NCBI GenBank assembly: GCA_021777285.1
Contig: JAJYDR010000011.1
Coordinates: 1 to 33,989, forward strand
Reading direction: 5' to 3'
DNA length: 33,989 bases
Origin: Actinomycetes bacterium
GTDB taxonomy: Bacteria > Actinomycetota > Acidimicrobiia > Acidimicrobiales > RAAP-2
The translations under genes and the position numbers were made by a program. Shown here piece after piece: positions 1-6,545 of the stretch. Numbering within the stretch: position 1 is the first letter of the stretch; every line of letters starts with the position of its first letter. The notes under the pieces are model-generated. The model was not told where the DNA came from. It worked only from the letters and a program-made list of their open reading frames with translations, and did no database searches.

Positions 1-156
1 AGCTACGGCACGTTCTGGACGGGCGAGGGGCTCCACGTGCGCTGGCCCGGCAACGACGTGATGCTCGTCGGGTTCGTGGCGCTCTACCTGCTCGTGACCT
101 GGACCCTCGTCGCCTACCTGCGCCGTGAGCGGCGCGTGCGCGAGGTGGCGGCGTGA
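1..156 (+). CDS. C-terminal end of a multi-pass membrane protein (COG4280/TMEM165-like), partial
   Basis: The reading frame is open from the first base and stops with TGA at 154-156, so only the last 51 residues are visible. They hold a short loop with the residues YGTFWTGEGL and a WPG turn, one strongly hydrophobic segment of about 20 residues, and a basic tail rich in Arg. The FGTFW/GEG...WPG pattern before a final membrane helix resembles the end of actinobacterial COG4280 or TMEM165/GDT1-like predicted membrane proteins. That is recalled family resemblance, not a search result. The next gene starts inside its stop codon (GTGA overlap), so the two are probably translated together. Function is unknown; a role in metal or proton transport would be a guess from the family name. 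Confidence 0.6.
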   Translation, partial: SYGTFWTGEGLHVRWPGNDVMLVGFVALYLLVTWTLVAYLRRERRVREVAA

Positions 157-401
157 ACGGCGAGACGCGATCACCGCTGGCGTGGCGACTCGTCAAGGGC
201 TTCGCGATGTTCTGGTGGGACTTTCTCATTGGTGATACGCCCGAGCTCTTCATCGCCGCGCTCGTGACCATCGGGGTCGTGGCGGTGCTGCGCCATCTCT
301 GGCACCTCAACGACGTAGCCGCGCTCGCGCTGCCCGTGCTCGCAATCGCGGCCCTCGTGCTCTCGATCCGACGGGCGGTGAGAGGCGACCGACGGCGCTG
401 A
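153..401 (+). CDS. Small two-helix membrane protein, partner of the preceding gene
   Basis: This 82-residue protein starts at a GTG overlapping the preceding TGA by 4 nt. Near residues 20-30 it has an aromatic-rich FWWDFLIGDTPE motif, then two hydrophobic helices at about residues 32-47 and 54-70, then an Arg-rich cytoplasmic tail. A WWDF(L/I)xGDTPE motif in a short protein beside a COG4280-like gene is a pairing I recall from actinobacterial genomes, where it is annotated only as hypothetical. The overlap implies co-translation and possibly a complex with the upstream membrane protein. It has no recognisable catalytic residues. Confidence 0.7.
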   Translation: MNGETRSPLAWRLVKGFAMFWWDFLIGDTPELFIAALVTIGVVAVLRHLWHLNDVAALALPVLAIAALVLSIRRAVRGDRRR

Positions 402-402
402 A

Positions 403-534
403 TCAGAGGTAGTGCGGCGGCACTTCGTGCTGGGTGCGCCGCAGGACGCGGATCTCCTCCTTCAGCCGCGCGACCTCGGCGCGAAGCGCCGCGATCTGGC
501 GCTCGAGCTCTTCGCGAGTCGGTTCCTCTGACAC
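403..534 (-). CDS. Putative 43-residue coiled-coil protein
   Basis: A short leftward frame runs from GTG (532-534) to TGA (403-405). The product begins MSEEPTREELERQ and continues with a leucine-containing heptad pattern rich in Glu, Arg and Ala over about residues 7-33, then ends in HEVPPHYL. It is convergent with the preceding gene and only 1 nt separates the stops. The upstream TGA in the same frame forces this start. No Shine-Dalgarno is visible. A CAGAGT hexamer 6 nt before the GTG is a weak fit to the leaderless arrangement seen elsewhere here. The heptads and the non-random proline-histidine end argue for a real gene, but GC-rich DNA can imitate charged coiled coils. Confidence 0.5.
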   Translation of the reverse strand: MSEEPTREELERQIAALRAEVARLKEEIRVLRRTQHEVPPHYL

Positions 535-599
535 CGAGCCACTCTGTCACACGTGGCGCGCGGACTGGCCATCGCGCGCCTGGTCCGGGGCCCCAGCCG

Positions 600-638
600 A
601 TTCACAGGGTATTCACAGGCGTTGCCGAGGGAATTCAC
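600..638. repeat. Three helically phased ATTCAC repeats upstream of the ComA-like gene
   Basis: ATTCAC begins at 600, 611 and 633, so the copies are 11 and 22 bp apart, one and two helical turns. The first two extend to the 9-bp direct repeat ATTCACAGG. The block lies about 80-120 bp upstream of the ComA-like start, in a 184-bp gap with no other gene. Phased direct repeats like this often bind a regulator on one DNA face. No regulator is identified. Confidence 0.35.
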
Positions 639-718
639 TAGTCGCCTGGTTACGGTTTGTTTTACCTGATGGTCGGTGATAGCCATCGACGCCATGGGTG
701 GATGGGGCGGCGAGAATC

Positions 719-1516
719 GTGAGCCGAGAGTACCTAACGTTGCCGGAACGATCGAGCAAACCGCGTGAGTTCGGGCTCACCATGGCGATCGACAAAGGAC
801 TGCCGCTTCGCTACTTCACCGACGTCGTCTCGACGGCGAGCGACTACCTGGACTTCGTGAAGTTCGGGTGGGGCACGTCGGTGGTGGACCGCAACGTCCG
901 CGACAAGATCATGGCCCTGCGCAGCGAAGGCGTCGACTTCTACTTCGGGGGCACCCTGTTCGAGAAGTACGTCCTCCAGGACCGTTTCGACGAGTTCCGC
1001 ACCATGTGCCGCTCCTACGGCTGCACCTTCGTCGAGGTCTCCAACGGCACCATCGAGCTCAGCGACGCGGCCAAGGCCGAGTACGTCGCCGAGCTCGCCA
1101 AGGACTTCTCGGTGATCTCCGAGGTCGGCTCGAAGGACCAGGTGAAGTCCGAGAACATGGCGCCGCACAAGTGGATCGGCTACATCGGCGCGGACCTCGA
1201 CGCCGGAGCGGTGCTCGTCACCCTCGAGACCCGCGAGAGCGGCCACGGCGGGATCTGCCGGCCCAACGGGGAGCTGCGCTTCGGGCTGATCGAGGAGATC
1301 CTGGCCAGCTCGATCAGCGTGGACCGGCTCCTCTTCGAGGCGCCGACCCTCGAGCTGCAGAGCCACTTCGTCTCGCGCATCGGCGCCAACGTGAACCTGG
1401 GCAACGTCGCCACCGCGGACCTCATCGGCCTGGAGACGGTGCGACTCGGCCTGCGAAGCGAGACCCTGTGCACCTTCGAGCCCGACGTCGAGCACACCTT
1501 CCAGGTGCGCCGGTGA
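719..1516 (+). CDS. Phosphosulfolactate synthase (ComA) family protein
   Basis: From GTG 719 the protein has 265 residues, close to archaeal ComA at about 250. Family blocks follow in order: DKG (25-27), DFVKFGWGTS (45-54), GGTLFE (77-82), EVSNG (106-110), EVG (135-137), DLDAGA (159-164), a RESGHGG stretch near 172-178, FEAP (206-209), NVNLGN and LET.R.GLR near 224-246. ComA enzymes are TIM barrels that add sulfite to phosphoenolpyruvate, giving phosphosulfolactate, the first step of coenzyme M synthesis in methanogens; Bacillus homologues serve sulfolactate formation and the plant homologue Hsa32 has a heat-stress role. No comB, comC or sulfite gene lies nearby, so the reaction is inferred from family only. 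Start choice: residues aligning before the DKG block rule out ATG 782, and GTG 698 would add 7 residues. The downstream VOC gene overlaps its stop. Confidence 0.8.
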   Translation: MSREYLTLPERSSKPREFGLTMAIDKGLPLRYFTDVVSTASDYLDFVKFGWGTSVVDRNVRDKIMALRSEGVDFYFGGTLFEKYVLQDRFDEFRTMCRSYGCTFVEVSNGTIELSDAAKAEYVAELAKDFSVISEVGSKDQVKSENMAPHKWIGYIGADLDAGAVLVTLETRESGHGGICRPNGELRFGLIEEILASSISVDRLLFEAPTLELQSHFVSRIGANVNLGNVATADLIGLETVRLGLRSETLCTFEPDVEHTFQVRR

Positions 1517-1926
1517 GAGAGGGGCGCGACGCCTTTCACCTCGCGGTGCCGGCCCACGACCTCGACGCGGCCGTCGCGTTCTACGTCACCCAGCTCGGGT
1601 GCAAGCTGGCCCGTCGCTACGACGACCGCGTGACCTTCGATTTCTTCGGTGACCAGCTCGTCTGTCACCGCACCGCGCCCCCGGCCGAGCCGGTCGAGCC
1701 CGCGAGCCGCTCGCTCTATCCGCGCCACTTCGGGGTGACCTTTCGCGAGGCGGCCGACTTCGAGGCGGTGCACCGGCTCTGCGAGCAGCGCGGGGTCGAG
1801 TTCTTCGCCCCGATGAGTGTGCGCTTCGAGGGTCGCGTCGAGGTCCATCGGACCTTCGTCGTCGAGGACCCCTCGGCGAACCTGATCGAGTTCAAACACT
1901 ACGCCGACCCGCGAATGATGTACTGA
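1513..1926 (+). CDS. VOC (glyoxalase/dioxygenase fold) protein
   Basis: The 137-residue product starts at GTG 1513, overlapping the upstream stop by 4 nt (GTGA), so it is translationally coupled to the ComA-like gene. It has the two beta-alpha-beta-beta-beta modules of the vicinal-oxygen-chelate fold: FHLAVP with H9 in the first strand, HFGVTF with H72 opening the second module, and DPSANLIEFKHY with E126 near the end. H9, H72 and E126 are plausible metal ligands. The final DPxxNLIEFK motif is typical of glyoxalase/bleomycin-resistance and extradiol-dioxygenase relatives. The substrate cannot be told from sequence; the tight pairing suggests it acts on the same pathway as the ComA homologue. 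Confidence 0.85.
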   Translation: MREGRDAFHLAVPAHDLDAAVAFYVTQLGCKLARRYDDRVTFDFFGDQLVCHRTAPPAEPVEPASRSLYPRHFGVTFREAADFEAVHRLCEQRGVEFFAPMSVRFEGRVEVHRTFVVEDPSANLIEFKHYADPRMMY

Positions 1927-1982
1927 CCGGCTCGATCGGTCACCCCCTTGTGACGTCGTTCGACGGGCCCGGCGTGCCGGGC

Positions 1983-2031
1983 ACCGCGCCTCGCCGCCCG
2001 CTTCTCGCCGGGGTGGGCGGCGAGGCGCGGT
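1983..2031. terminator. Bidirectional hairpin between convergent genes
   Basis: A perfect 17-bp inverted repeat (1983-1999 with 2015-2031) encloses a 15-nt loop. The right arm abuts the stop codon (2032-2034) of the leftward phosphatase gene, and the rightward VOC gene ends 56 bp before the left arm. It is the only structure in the convergent gap. There is no long T-tract on either side, so termination is inferred from stability and position. Confidence 0.75.
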
Positions 2032-2619
2032 TCAGGCGAGCGGGTCACCGTTGACGTCGGTCGTCCACACGCTCGCGTTGTCCACCGGGTACCACACGGT
2101 CTGTGCGATGGGCGTGGCGGCGCTCGCCGCGCGGATGGCCCGCACCGTCCCGCCGTGGGTCACCGCGAGCACGCGCGCGCCGGCGTAGTCGAGCCGCAGC
2201 GCGGCCAGCCACCGGGCCGCGCGGTCGCAGAGGTCGTTGAGCGACTCGCCGCCGGGCGGGCGGGCGTCGGCGTCGATCACGCGATCGCCCTCCCAGCCGG
2301 CCATCGATGCCGGGAGGTCGCTGATCGACCGGCCCTCGAAGTCGCCGTAGGTGCGCTCGCGAAGCGCGAGCGTCGTCACGACCTCGAGCCCGCGGCCCGA
2401 CGCGAGGATCGCCGCGGTGTCGCGCGCGCGGCGCAGGTCGCTCGAGAGCACGACGTCGAAGTCGGTCGCGCGCAGGGCGCCGGCCGCCTCGGCGGCCTGG
2501 CGCCGGCCGCGCTCGGTGAGCGTGGGGTCGTCGATGTGGCCCTGGACCAGCTGGCTGAGGTTCCAGGTGGTCTCGCCGTGGCGCACCAGCACGAGGCTGC
2601 GCAGGGGCGTCGAGGGCAT
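2032..2619 (-). CDS. Histidine phosphatase (phosphoglycerate-mutase superfamily)
   Basis: The 195-residue protein carries the branch-1 histidine phosphatase signature LVRHGETTWN near residues 10-19, whose His is phosphorylated during catalysis, the downstream LTERGRRQA, SSDLRRARDTA and TYGDFEGRS blocks, and the second catalytic His in VTHGGTVRAI near residue 157. Relatives include GpmB-like phosphatases, alpha-ribazole phosphatase CobC and broad-specificity sugar phosphatases; the substrate is not evident. I chose ATG 2619: a TACGCT box lies 7 nt upstream and a GAAGGA sits in between. A GTG at 2646 would add 9 unlikely residues. It follows the PLP decarboxylase on the same strand with a 36-nt gap, but its own -10 box suggests separate transcription. 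Confidence 0.85.
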   Translation of the reverse strand: MPSTPLRSLVLVRHGETTWNLSQLVQGHIDDPTLTERGRRQAAEAAGALRATDFDVVLSSDLRRARDTAAILASGRGLEVVTTLALRERTYGDFEGRSISDLPASMAGWEGDRVIDADARPPGGESLNDLCDRAARWLAALRLDYAGARVLAVTHGGTVRAIRAASAATPIAQTVWYPVDNASVWTTDVNGDPLA

Positions 2620-2626
2620 GTCCTTC

Positions 2627-2632
2627 AGCGTA
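2627..2632 (-). promoter_or_regulatory. -10 box of the histidine phosphatase gene
   Basis: TACGCT on the minus strand ends 7 nt before ATG 2619, placing the likely transcription start at or next to the start codon. No convincing -35 box is seen. Confidence 0.4.
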
Positions 2633-2655
2633 CCGGCCGGCGGCACCGCCGCCGA

Positions 2656-3936
2656 TCAGGTATAGCCCACCATCGTCGACCGGGCGGTGCCGTGGTGCTC
2701 GACCGCCTCGGCGAGGTCGGCGAGGAACTCGTCCACGTGGGCGCCGTGGATCGGCGCGATCATCATCTGCACGCCCGAGGGGTTGTGCACGCGATTGAGG
2801 TGCCAGCCGCGCTCGTCCATGACGTCGGCGATGGCGAAGATGTCATCGCGCGTCGAGGTGAAGGACATCAGCGGGCCGATCGAGTCGCCGAGGATCGATA
2901 GGCCGGGCAACGCGCGGACCCCCTGGCGGAACCGGCGCGTCGTCTCGAGCAGGTCGCGCATGATCGCGGTGTAGCCGTCCGCCCCGAGGTAGGTGAGCAG
3001 CGCCCACGAGGCCGCGACCGGACTCGCCGCGCGCGCACCCGCGACCGAGGCGTTGCGGTAGCGCCCGGGCGGCCAGACGTCGTAGTCGAAGACCTGGTGC
3101 GTGAGCCAGGCCGCGTCGCGGTAGACGACCACCGACGCGCCCTTGGTGACGTAGCCGTACTTGTGGATGTCACACGACATCTGGGTGACCCCGGGCAGGC
3201 GGAAGTCGAACGGGGGGATCTCGTAGCCGAGCCGTTCCATGAAAGGCAGCACGAAACTACCGATGCAGGTGTCGGAGTGGAACGGGATCCCGCGTTCGAG
3301 GGCGCGGCCGCTGAGCTCCTCGATGGGGTCGATGACGCCGTGGGGGAAGCCGTAGGCCGAACCCACGATCAGCACCGTGTTCGCGTCGACCCGCTCGAAG
3401 AGGGCGTCCACGTCCGCGGTGAACCCGTCGGTCAGCGGCGTCGCGCGCGCCTCGAGGCCGAGGTAGAAGGCGGCCTTGGCGAAGGCGGGATGCGCGGAGG
3501 AGGGAAAGACGATGTTGGGCTCGGTGATCCCTCGCTCGACGCGGCCGCGCTCGCGGCTGACGAGCACCGACATGAGGATCGACTCGGTGCCGCCGGCGGT
3601 GAAGCCCGCACCGGCGTGTGAGGGCGCGTTGACGAGCGACGAGACCATCTCGAGCACCTCGGCCTGCATGGTGCCCAGGCTCGGGAACCGCGCGGGGTTG
3701 AGGGCGTTCTCAAACAGGTACGCGTTGTTGGCCTCGGTGAGCACGCGGTCGACGTCGGCGCGACCGGTCGGGTAGACGAGGTTGAAGGTGCGCCCGCGCT
3801 GCCAGTCGGCGTCGGCGGTCTTCCGCTCGAAGAGTTCGGCCATCACCGCCGCGGCGGTCGCGCCCCGGGCCGGGAACGGCTTTCGGCCGGTCCGCTCGTG
3901 GTCGTCTTTCTCGGGCTGGTTCACTGAGGCGCTCAT
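2656..3936 (-). CDS. PLP-dependent decarboxylase/lyase, sphingosine-1-phosphate-lyase-like
   Basis: This group II PLP enzyme has 426 residues. It shows AGFTAGGTESILMS (phosphate-binding region), HSDTCIGSF with the cofactor-facing Asp, and CDIHKYGYVTKGASVVVYR, where the Lys of HKYG forms the PLP Schiff base. The HKYGY.xKG form followed by a conserved Arg-Ala-rich segment is closer to sphingosine-1-phosphate lyase than to bacterial glutamate decarboxylase (usually HKFG). It lacks the N-terminal membrane anchor of eukaryotic lyases, so it should be cytosolic. Substrate is uncertain: sphingoid phosphate, tyrosine/glutamate or another amino acid. ATG 3936 has GGAG about 6 nt upstream. GTG 3990 lies exactly 6 nt after a TAGCGT box and would give a leaderless form with 18 more residues. 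Glutamate dehydrogenase lies upstream on the same strand, behind a terminator. Confidence 0.82.
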   Translation of the reverse strand: MSASVNQPEKDDHERTGRKPFPARGATAAAVMAELFERKTADADWQRGRTFNLVYPTGRADVDRVLTEANNAYLFENALNPARFPSLGTMQAEVLEMVSSLVNAPSHAGAGFTAGGTESILMSVLVSRERGRVERGITEPNIVFPSSAHPAFAKAAFYLGLEARATPLTDGFTADVDALFERVDANTVLIVGSAYGFPHGVIDPIEELSGRALERGIPFHSDTCIGSFVLPFMERLGYEIPPFDFRLPGVTQMSCDIHKYGYVTKGASVVVYRDAAWLTHQVFDYDVWPPGRYRNASVAGARAASPVAASWALLTYLGADGYTAIMRDLLETTRRFRQGVRALPGLSILGDSIGPLMSFTSTRDDIFAIADVMDERGWHLNRVHNPSGVQMMIAPIHGAHVDEFLADLAEAVEHHGTARSTMVGYT

Positions 3937-3996
3937 GTCGTGCTCCGTTGGTCGGACGGTCCGCCGGGGACCGGGCGACGACGCCGCCACCTCGCC

Positions 3997-4002
3997 ACGC
4001 TA
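3997..4002 (-). promoter_or_regulatory. -10 box of the PLP decarboxylase gene
   Basis: TAGCGT on the minus strand is followed after 6 nt by GTG 3990 and after 60 nt by the Shine-Dalgarno-preceded ATG 3936. It predicts a transcript starting at about 3990, either leaderless or with a 54-nt leader depending on which start is used. Confidence 0.4.
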
Positions 4003-4038
4003 TCGCCGTCTCGACGGCGCCCTGGTGGCGGCCAGAAA

Positions 4039-4089
4039 CGGCGAATGCCGGCGCCACGGCGAGCACCGCCGCGGCGCCGGCATTCGCCG
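4039..4089 (-). terminator. Long hairpin terminator after glutamate dehydrogenase
   Basis: A perfect 17-bp stem (4039-4055 with 4073-4089) continues, after one A-C mismatch, into a further 5-bp stem with an AGCAC loop, about 23 paired positions in all. It begins 11 nt beyond the dehydrogenase stop codon. On the minus strand the stem is followed by TTTCTGG, a short T-run, so it reads as an intrinsic terminator for the leftward gene. Confidence 0.8.
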
Positions 4090-4100
4090 ACCGGTAGTGA

Positions 4101-5408
4101 TCAGGGGAAGAGGCCGCGGACTTCGGTCGCTTCGGCGATGCGCTCCACGCCGACGGCGATGGCCGTCTCGCGCAGTGTCACATTCAGCTCCTGGTGGCGC
4201 TTCCAGATGTGGTTGAAGGCGTCGCTCATGGTCTTCTCGAGGCGCTGCTGGAAGAGCTCCGGCTCCCACATGAAGCCCTGGAGGTCCTGGGCCCACTCGA
4301 AGTACGACGCCACGACGCCACCGGCGTTCGCGAGGACGTCGGGGATCACGGGCACGTTGCGGGCGGCGAGGATCGCCGCGCCTTCACCGGTCGTGGGGCC
4401 GTTGGCGGCCTCGACCATGATCGTGGCGCTCATCGTCTCGGCGACCTTCTCGGTGATGACGCCGCCGAGGGCCGCCGGGATGGCGATGTCACTCGGCAAC
4501 GAGAAGAGCTCGTCAGCGGGGATTGTCTCGCTGCCGGGGTAGCCGACCACCGTGCCGGCCTCGGCGAAGTGCTTGGCGATGAGCGTCGGGTTGATCCCGT
4601 CGGGCACGTGGACCGCACCGCGCACGTCGGCGATGCCGACGACCTTCATGCCGCGGTCGCTCAGCAGCTTCACGAGCGGCGCGCCGACCTTGCCGTAGCC
4701 CTGGATGACGACGCGCTGCTCGTTGGCCATGCGGCCCATGCGCTGCAGCAGCGCCGTAGTGACGATGGTCACGCCCAGCGAGGTGGCGCCGGCGTGGCCG
4801 AGGCTCCCGCCGATCGAGAGCGGCTTGCCCGTCACGACGCCGGGCGTGTTGTGTCCGCGCAGCATCGAGACGGTGTCCATGATCCAACTCATCACCTGGA
4901 AGTCGGTGTTGATGTCGGGGGCGGGGATGTCGCGGTCGGGCCCGATCATCGGCGCGATCGAGAAGGCGTAGCGGCGCGTGAGCCGCTCGAGCTCGGCGCG
5001 CGAGAGCGTCGACGGGTCGACGCGCACGCCGCCCTTGGCCCCGCCGTAGGGGATGTTCACGACGGCGCACTTGATCGACATGTCAGCCGACAGCGCGGCG
5101 ATCTCGTCGGCGTTCACGCTCGGGTGGAACCGGATGCCGCCCTTGCCCGGGCCGCGCGAGGTGTCGTGCTGGATGCGCCAGCCGGTGAACATGCGTACTT
5201 CGCCGTCGTCCATGCGCACCGGCACGGCGACTTCCAGGATTCGTTCGGGTGTGACGATCCTTGCGATCATGTCGTCGTGCAGTCCGAGCAGTTGCCCGGC
5301 CTCCTCGATCAGCGACACCACTCGCAGCCACGGATTGAACTCGTGCGGAGGTGTTTCATTGGGACGTGTGACCACGTTGTCACCAGCCTTTGGTCTCGGT
5401 GAGGGCAT
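4101..5408 (-). CDS. gdhA: Glu/Leu/Phe/Val-family dehydrogenase, probably glutamate dehydrogenase
   Basis: The 435-residue protein has the full hexameric glutamate dehydrogenase pattern: GPGKGGIRFHP with K89, MSIKCAVVNIPYGGAKGG with K113 and catalytic K125, DIPAPDINT with the catalytic Asp, a Rossmann motif GYGKVG, and the C-terminal ANAGGVVASYFEW block. It interconverts 2-oxoglutarate plus ammonium and glutamate in the cytosol; NAD versus NADP use is not determined. ATG 5408 was chosen because GAAGG lies about 5 nt upstream and a TACGCT box is suitably placed. GTG 5375 would remove 11 residues. The open frame continues upstream antisense to the next gene, but that part is not family sequence. 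It is a monocistronic leftward unit ending at the strong hairpin. Confidence 0.92.
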   Translation of the reverse strand: MPSPRPKAGDNVVTRPNETPPHEFNPWLRVVSLIEEAGQLLGLHDDMIARIVTPERILEVAVPVRMDDGEVRMFTGWRIQHDTSRGPGKGGIRFHPSVNADEIAALSADMSIKCAVVNIPYGGAKGGVRVDPSTLSRAELERLTRRYAFSIAPMIGPDRDIPAPDINTDFQVMSWIMDTVSMLRGHNTPGVVTGKPLSIGGSLGHAGATSLGVTIVTTALLQRMGRMANEQRVVIQGYGKVGAPLVKLLSDRGMKVVGIADVRGAVHVPDGINPTLIAKHFAEAGTVVGYPGSETIPADELFSLPSDIAIPAALGGVITEKVAETMSATIMVEAANGPTTGEGAAILAARNVPVIPDVLANAGGVVASYFEWAQDLQGFMWEPELFQQRLEKTMSDAFNHIWKRHQELNVTLRETAIAVGVERIAEATEVRGLFP

Positions 5409-5424
5409 TGGCGCCTTCGCTACC

Positions 5425-5430
5425 AGCGTA
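5425..5430 (-). promoter_or_regulatory. -10 box of the glutamate dehydrogenase gene
   Basis: TACGCT on the minus strand predicts a start near 5418 and a very short leader that carries the GAAGG ribosome-binding sequence before ATG 5408. It faces the identical hexamer of the divergent oxidoreductase gene. Confidence 0.4.
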
Positions 5431-5465
5431 GGACACGCAACCCGGGCCACGACGTCACGGTCCGG

Positions 5466-5471
5466 TACGCT
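5466..5471 (+). promoter_or_regulatory. -10 box of the LLM oxidoreductase gene
   Basis: TACGCT is followed 6 nt later by TTG 5478, then by AAGGGA and GTG 5496. The probable leader is about 18 nt and contains the ribosome-binding site; a leaderless TTG start is less likely. Confidence 0.4.
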
Positions 5472-5495
5472 GACGATTTGACGAAGGGACGGACC

Positions 5496-6545
5496 GTGAA
5501 GATCTCCACGATGCTGAGTTACGCGGGCGGGTTCAAGCAGGCCGCGCGAGACGTGGCCGACATGGAGCGGGCCGGTCTCGACCTCGTCTGGGTCGCCGAG
5601 GCGTACGGCTTTGACAGCCCGTCCCTGATGGGCTACCTGGCGGCACTGACCGAGCGCGTGGAGATCGGCGCGGCGATCCTGCCGATCTACACCCGCACGC
5701 CGACTCTGATCGCGATGACCGCGGCGGGCATCGACGCCCTCTCGGACGGGCGCTTCCACCTCGGGCTCGGGGCCTCCGGTCCCCAGGTCATCGAGGGCTT
5801 CCACGGCGTGCCCTACACCGATCCCCTCGGGCGCACCCGCGAGATCGTCTCGATCTGTCGCGACGTGTGGCGCCGCGAGGCGCCGCTCGAGCACCAGGGC
5901 AAGCACTACCGCATGCCCCTCGCGCCCGAGCAGGGAACGGGACTGGGCAAGCCGCTCAAGATCATCGCCCACCCGCTGCGCCCGTCGATCCCGGTGTGGA
6001 TCGCGTCGCTCGGCGAGAAGAACGTGTCGCTCACGGCCGAAGTCGCCGACGGCTGGATCCCGATCCTGTTCATTCCCGAGCGCGCGCACGACGTGTGGGG
6101 CGACGCGCTCGCCGCGGGGCGTGCCAAGCGCGACCCGGCGCTGGGCGACCTGATGATCACCGCGGGCGGCCTGCTCGCCATCGGCGAGGGCGAGGAGATC
6201 GTCGCACTGCGCGACCTGCAGCGCTCGATGGTGGCGCTCTACGTCGGGGGCATGGGCGCCAAGGGCAAGAACTTCTACAACGAGCTGGCCGTGCGCTACG
6301 GCTTTGAGCGCGAGGCGGCCGAGATCCAGGACCTCTACCTCGCGGGCAAGAAGCGCGAGGCCGAGGCCGCCGTGCCCGCCGAGTTCCTCGAGTTGACCAC
6401 GCTCTGCGGCCCGGCCAGCTACGTCGCCGAACGGGTGGCGGCCTTCGCCGAGGCGGGGGTCACCCACCTGCAGGTGCACCCACTGCCCCAGCCCGGCCAG
6501 AGCGCGGCGTCGCTCATCGAAGCCGTGCGCTCGATGGTCGACTAG
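5496..6545 (+). CDS. LLM-class (luciferase-like, probably F420-dependent) oxidoreductase
   Basis: This is a 349-residue TIM-barrel flavin/F420 oxidoreductase. Features are an early strand and loop with GLDLVWVAEAYGFDSPS, then ALTERVEIGAAILPIYTRTP, then the family hallmark SDGRFHLGLGASGPQVIEGFHG, and the PVWIASLGEKNVSLTAEVADGW block. Actinobacterial members with this pattern are usually F420-dependent, transferring hydride to varied substrates; the reaction here is unknown. I chose GTG 5496 because AAGGGA lies about 6 nt upstream; TTG 5478 would add 6 residues. It is divergent from glutamate dehydrogenase. Its stop overlaps the stop of the convergent ABC gene by 3 nt within CTAG, leaving no room for a terminator hairpin. 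Confidence 0.87.
   Translation: MKISTMLSYAGGFKQAARDVADMERAGLDLVWVAEAYGFDSPSLMGYLAALTERVEIGAAILPIYTRTPTLIAMTAAGIDALSDGRFHLGLGASGPQVIEGFHGVPYTDPLGRTREIVSICRDVWRREAPLEHQGKHYRMPLAPEQGTGLGKPLKIIAHPLRPSIPVWIASLGEKNVSLTAEVADGWIPILFIPERAHDVWGDALAAGRAKRDPALGDLMITAGGLLAIGEGEEIVALRDLQRSMVALYVGGMGAKGKNFYNELAVRYGFEREAAEIQDLYLAGKKREAEAAVPAEFLELTTLCGPASYVAERVAAFAEAGVTHLQVHPLPQPGQSAASLIEAVRSMVD

Noticed and set aside
600..619. DnaA boxes or a replication origin at the TTCACAGG repeats
   Set aside because: The sequence departs from TTATCCACA, only a few copies exist, there is no AT-rich unwinding region, and no dnaA, dnaN or gidB gene is near.
868..1512. Rightward frame continuous with the VOC gene
   Set aside because: Upstream of 1513 it is a shadow of the ComA-like gene in another frame; the VOC fold begins at GTG 1513, which overlaps the ComA stop.
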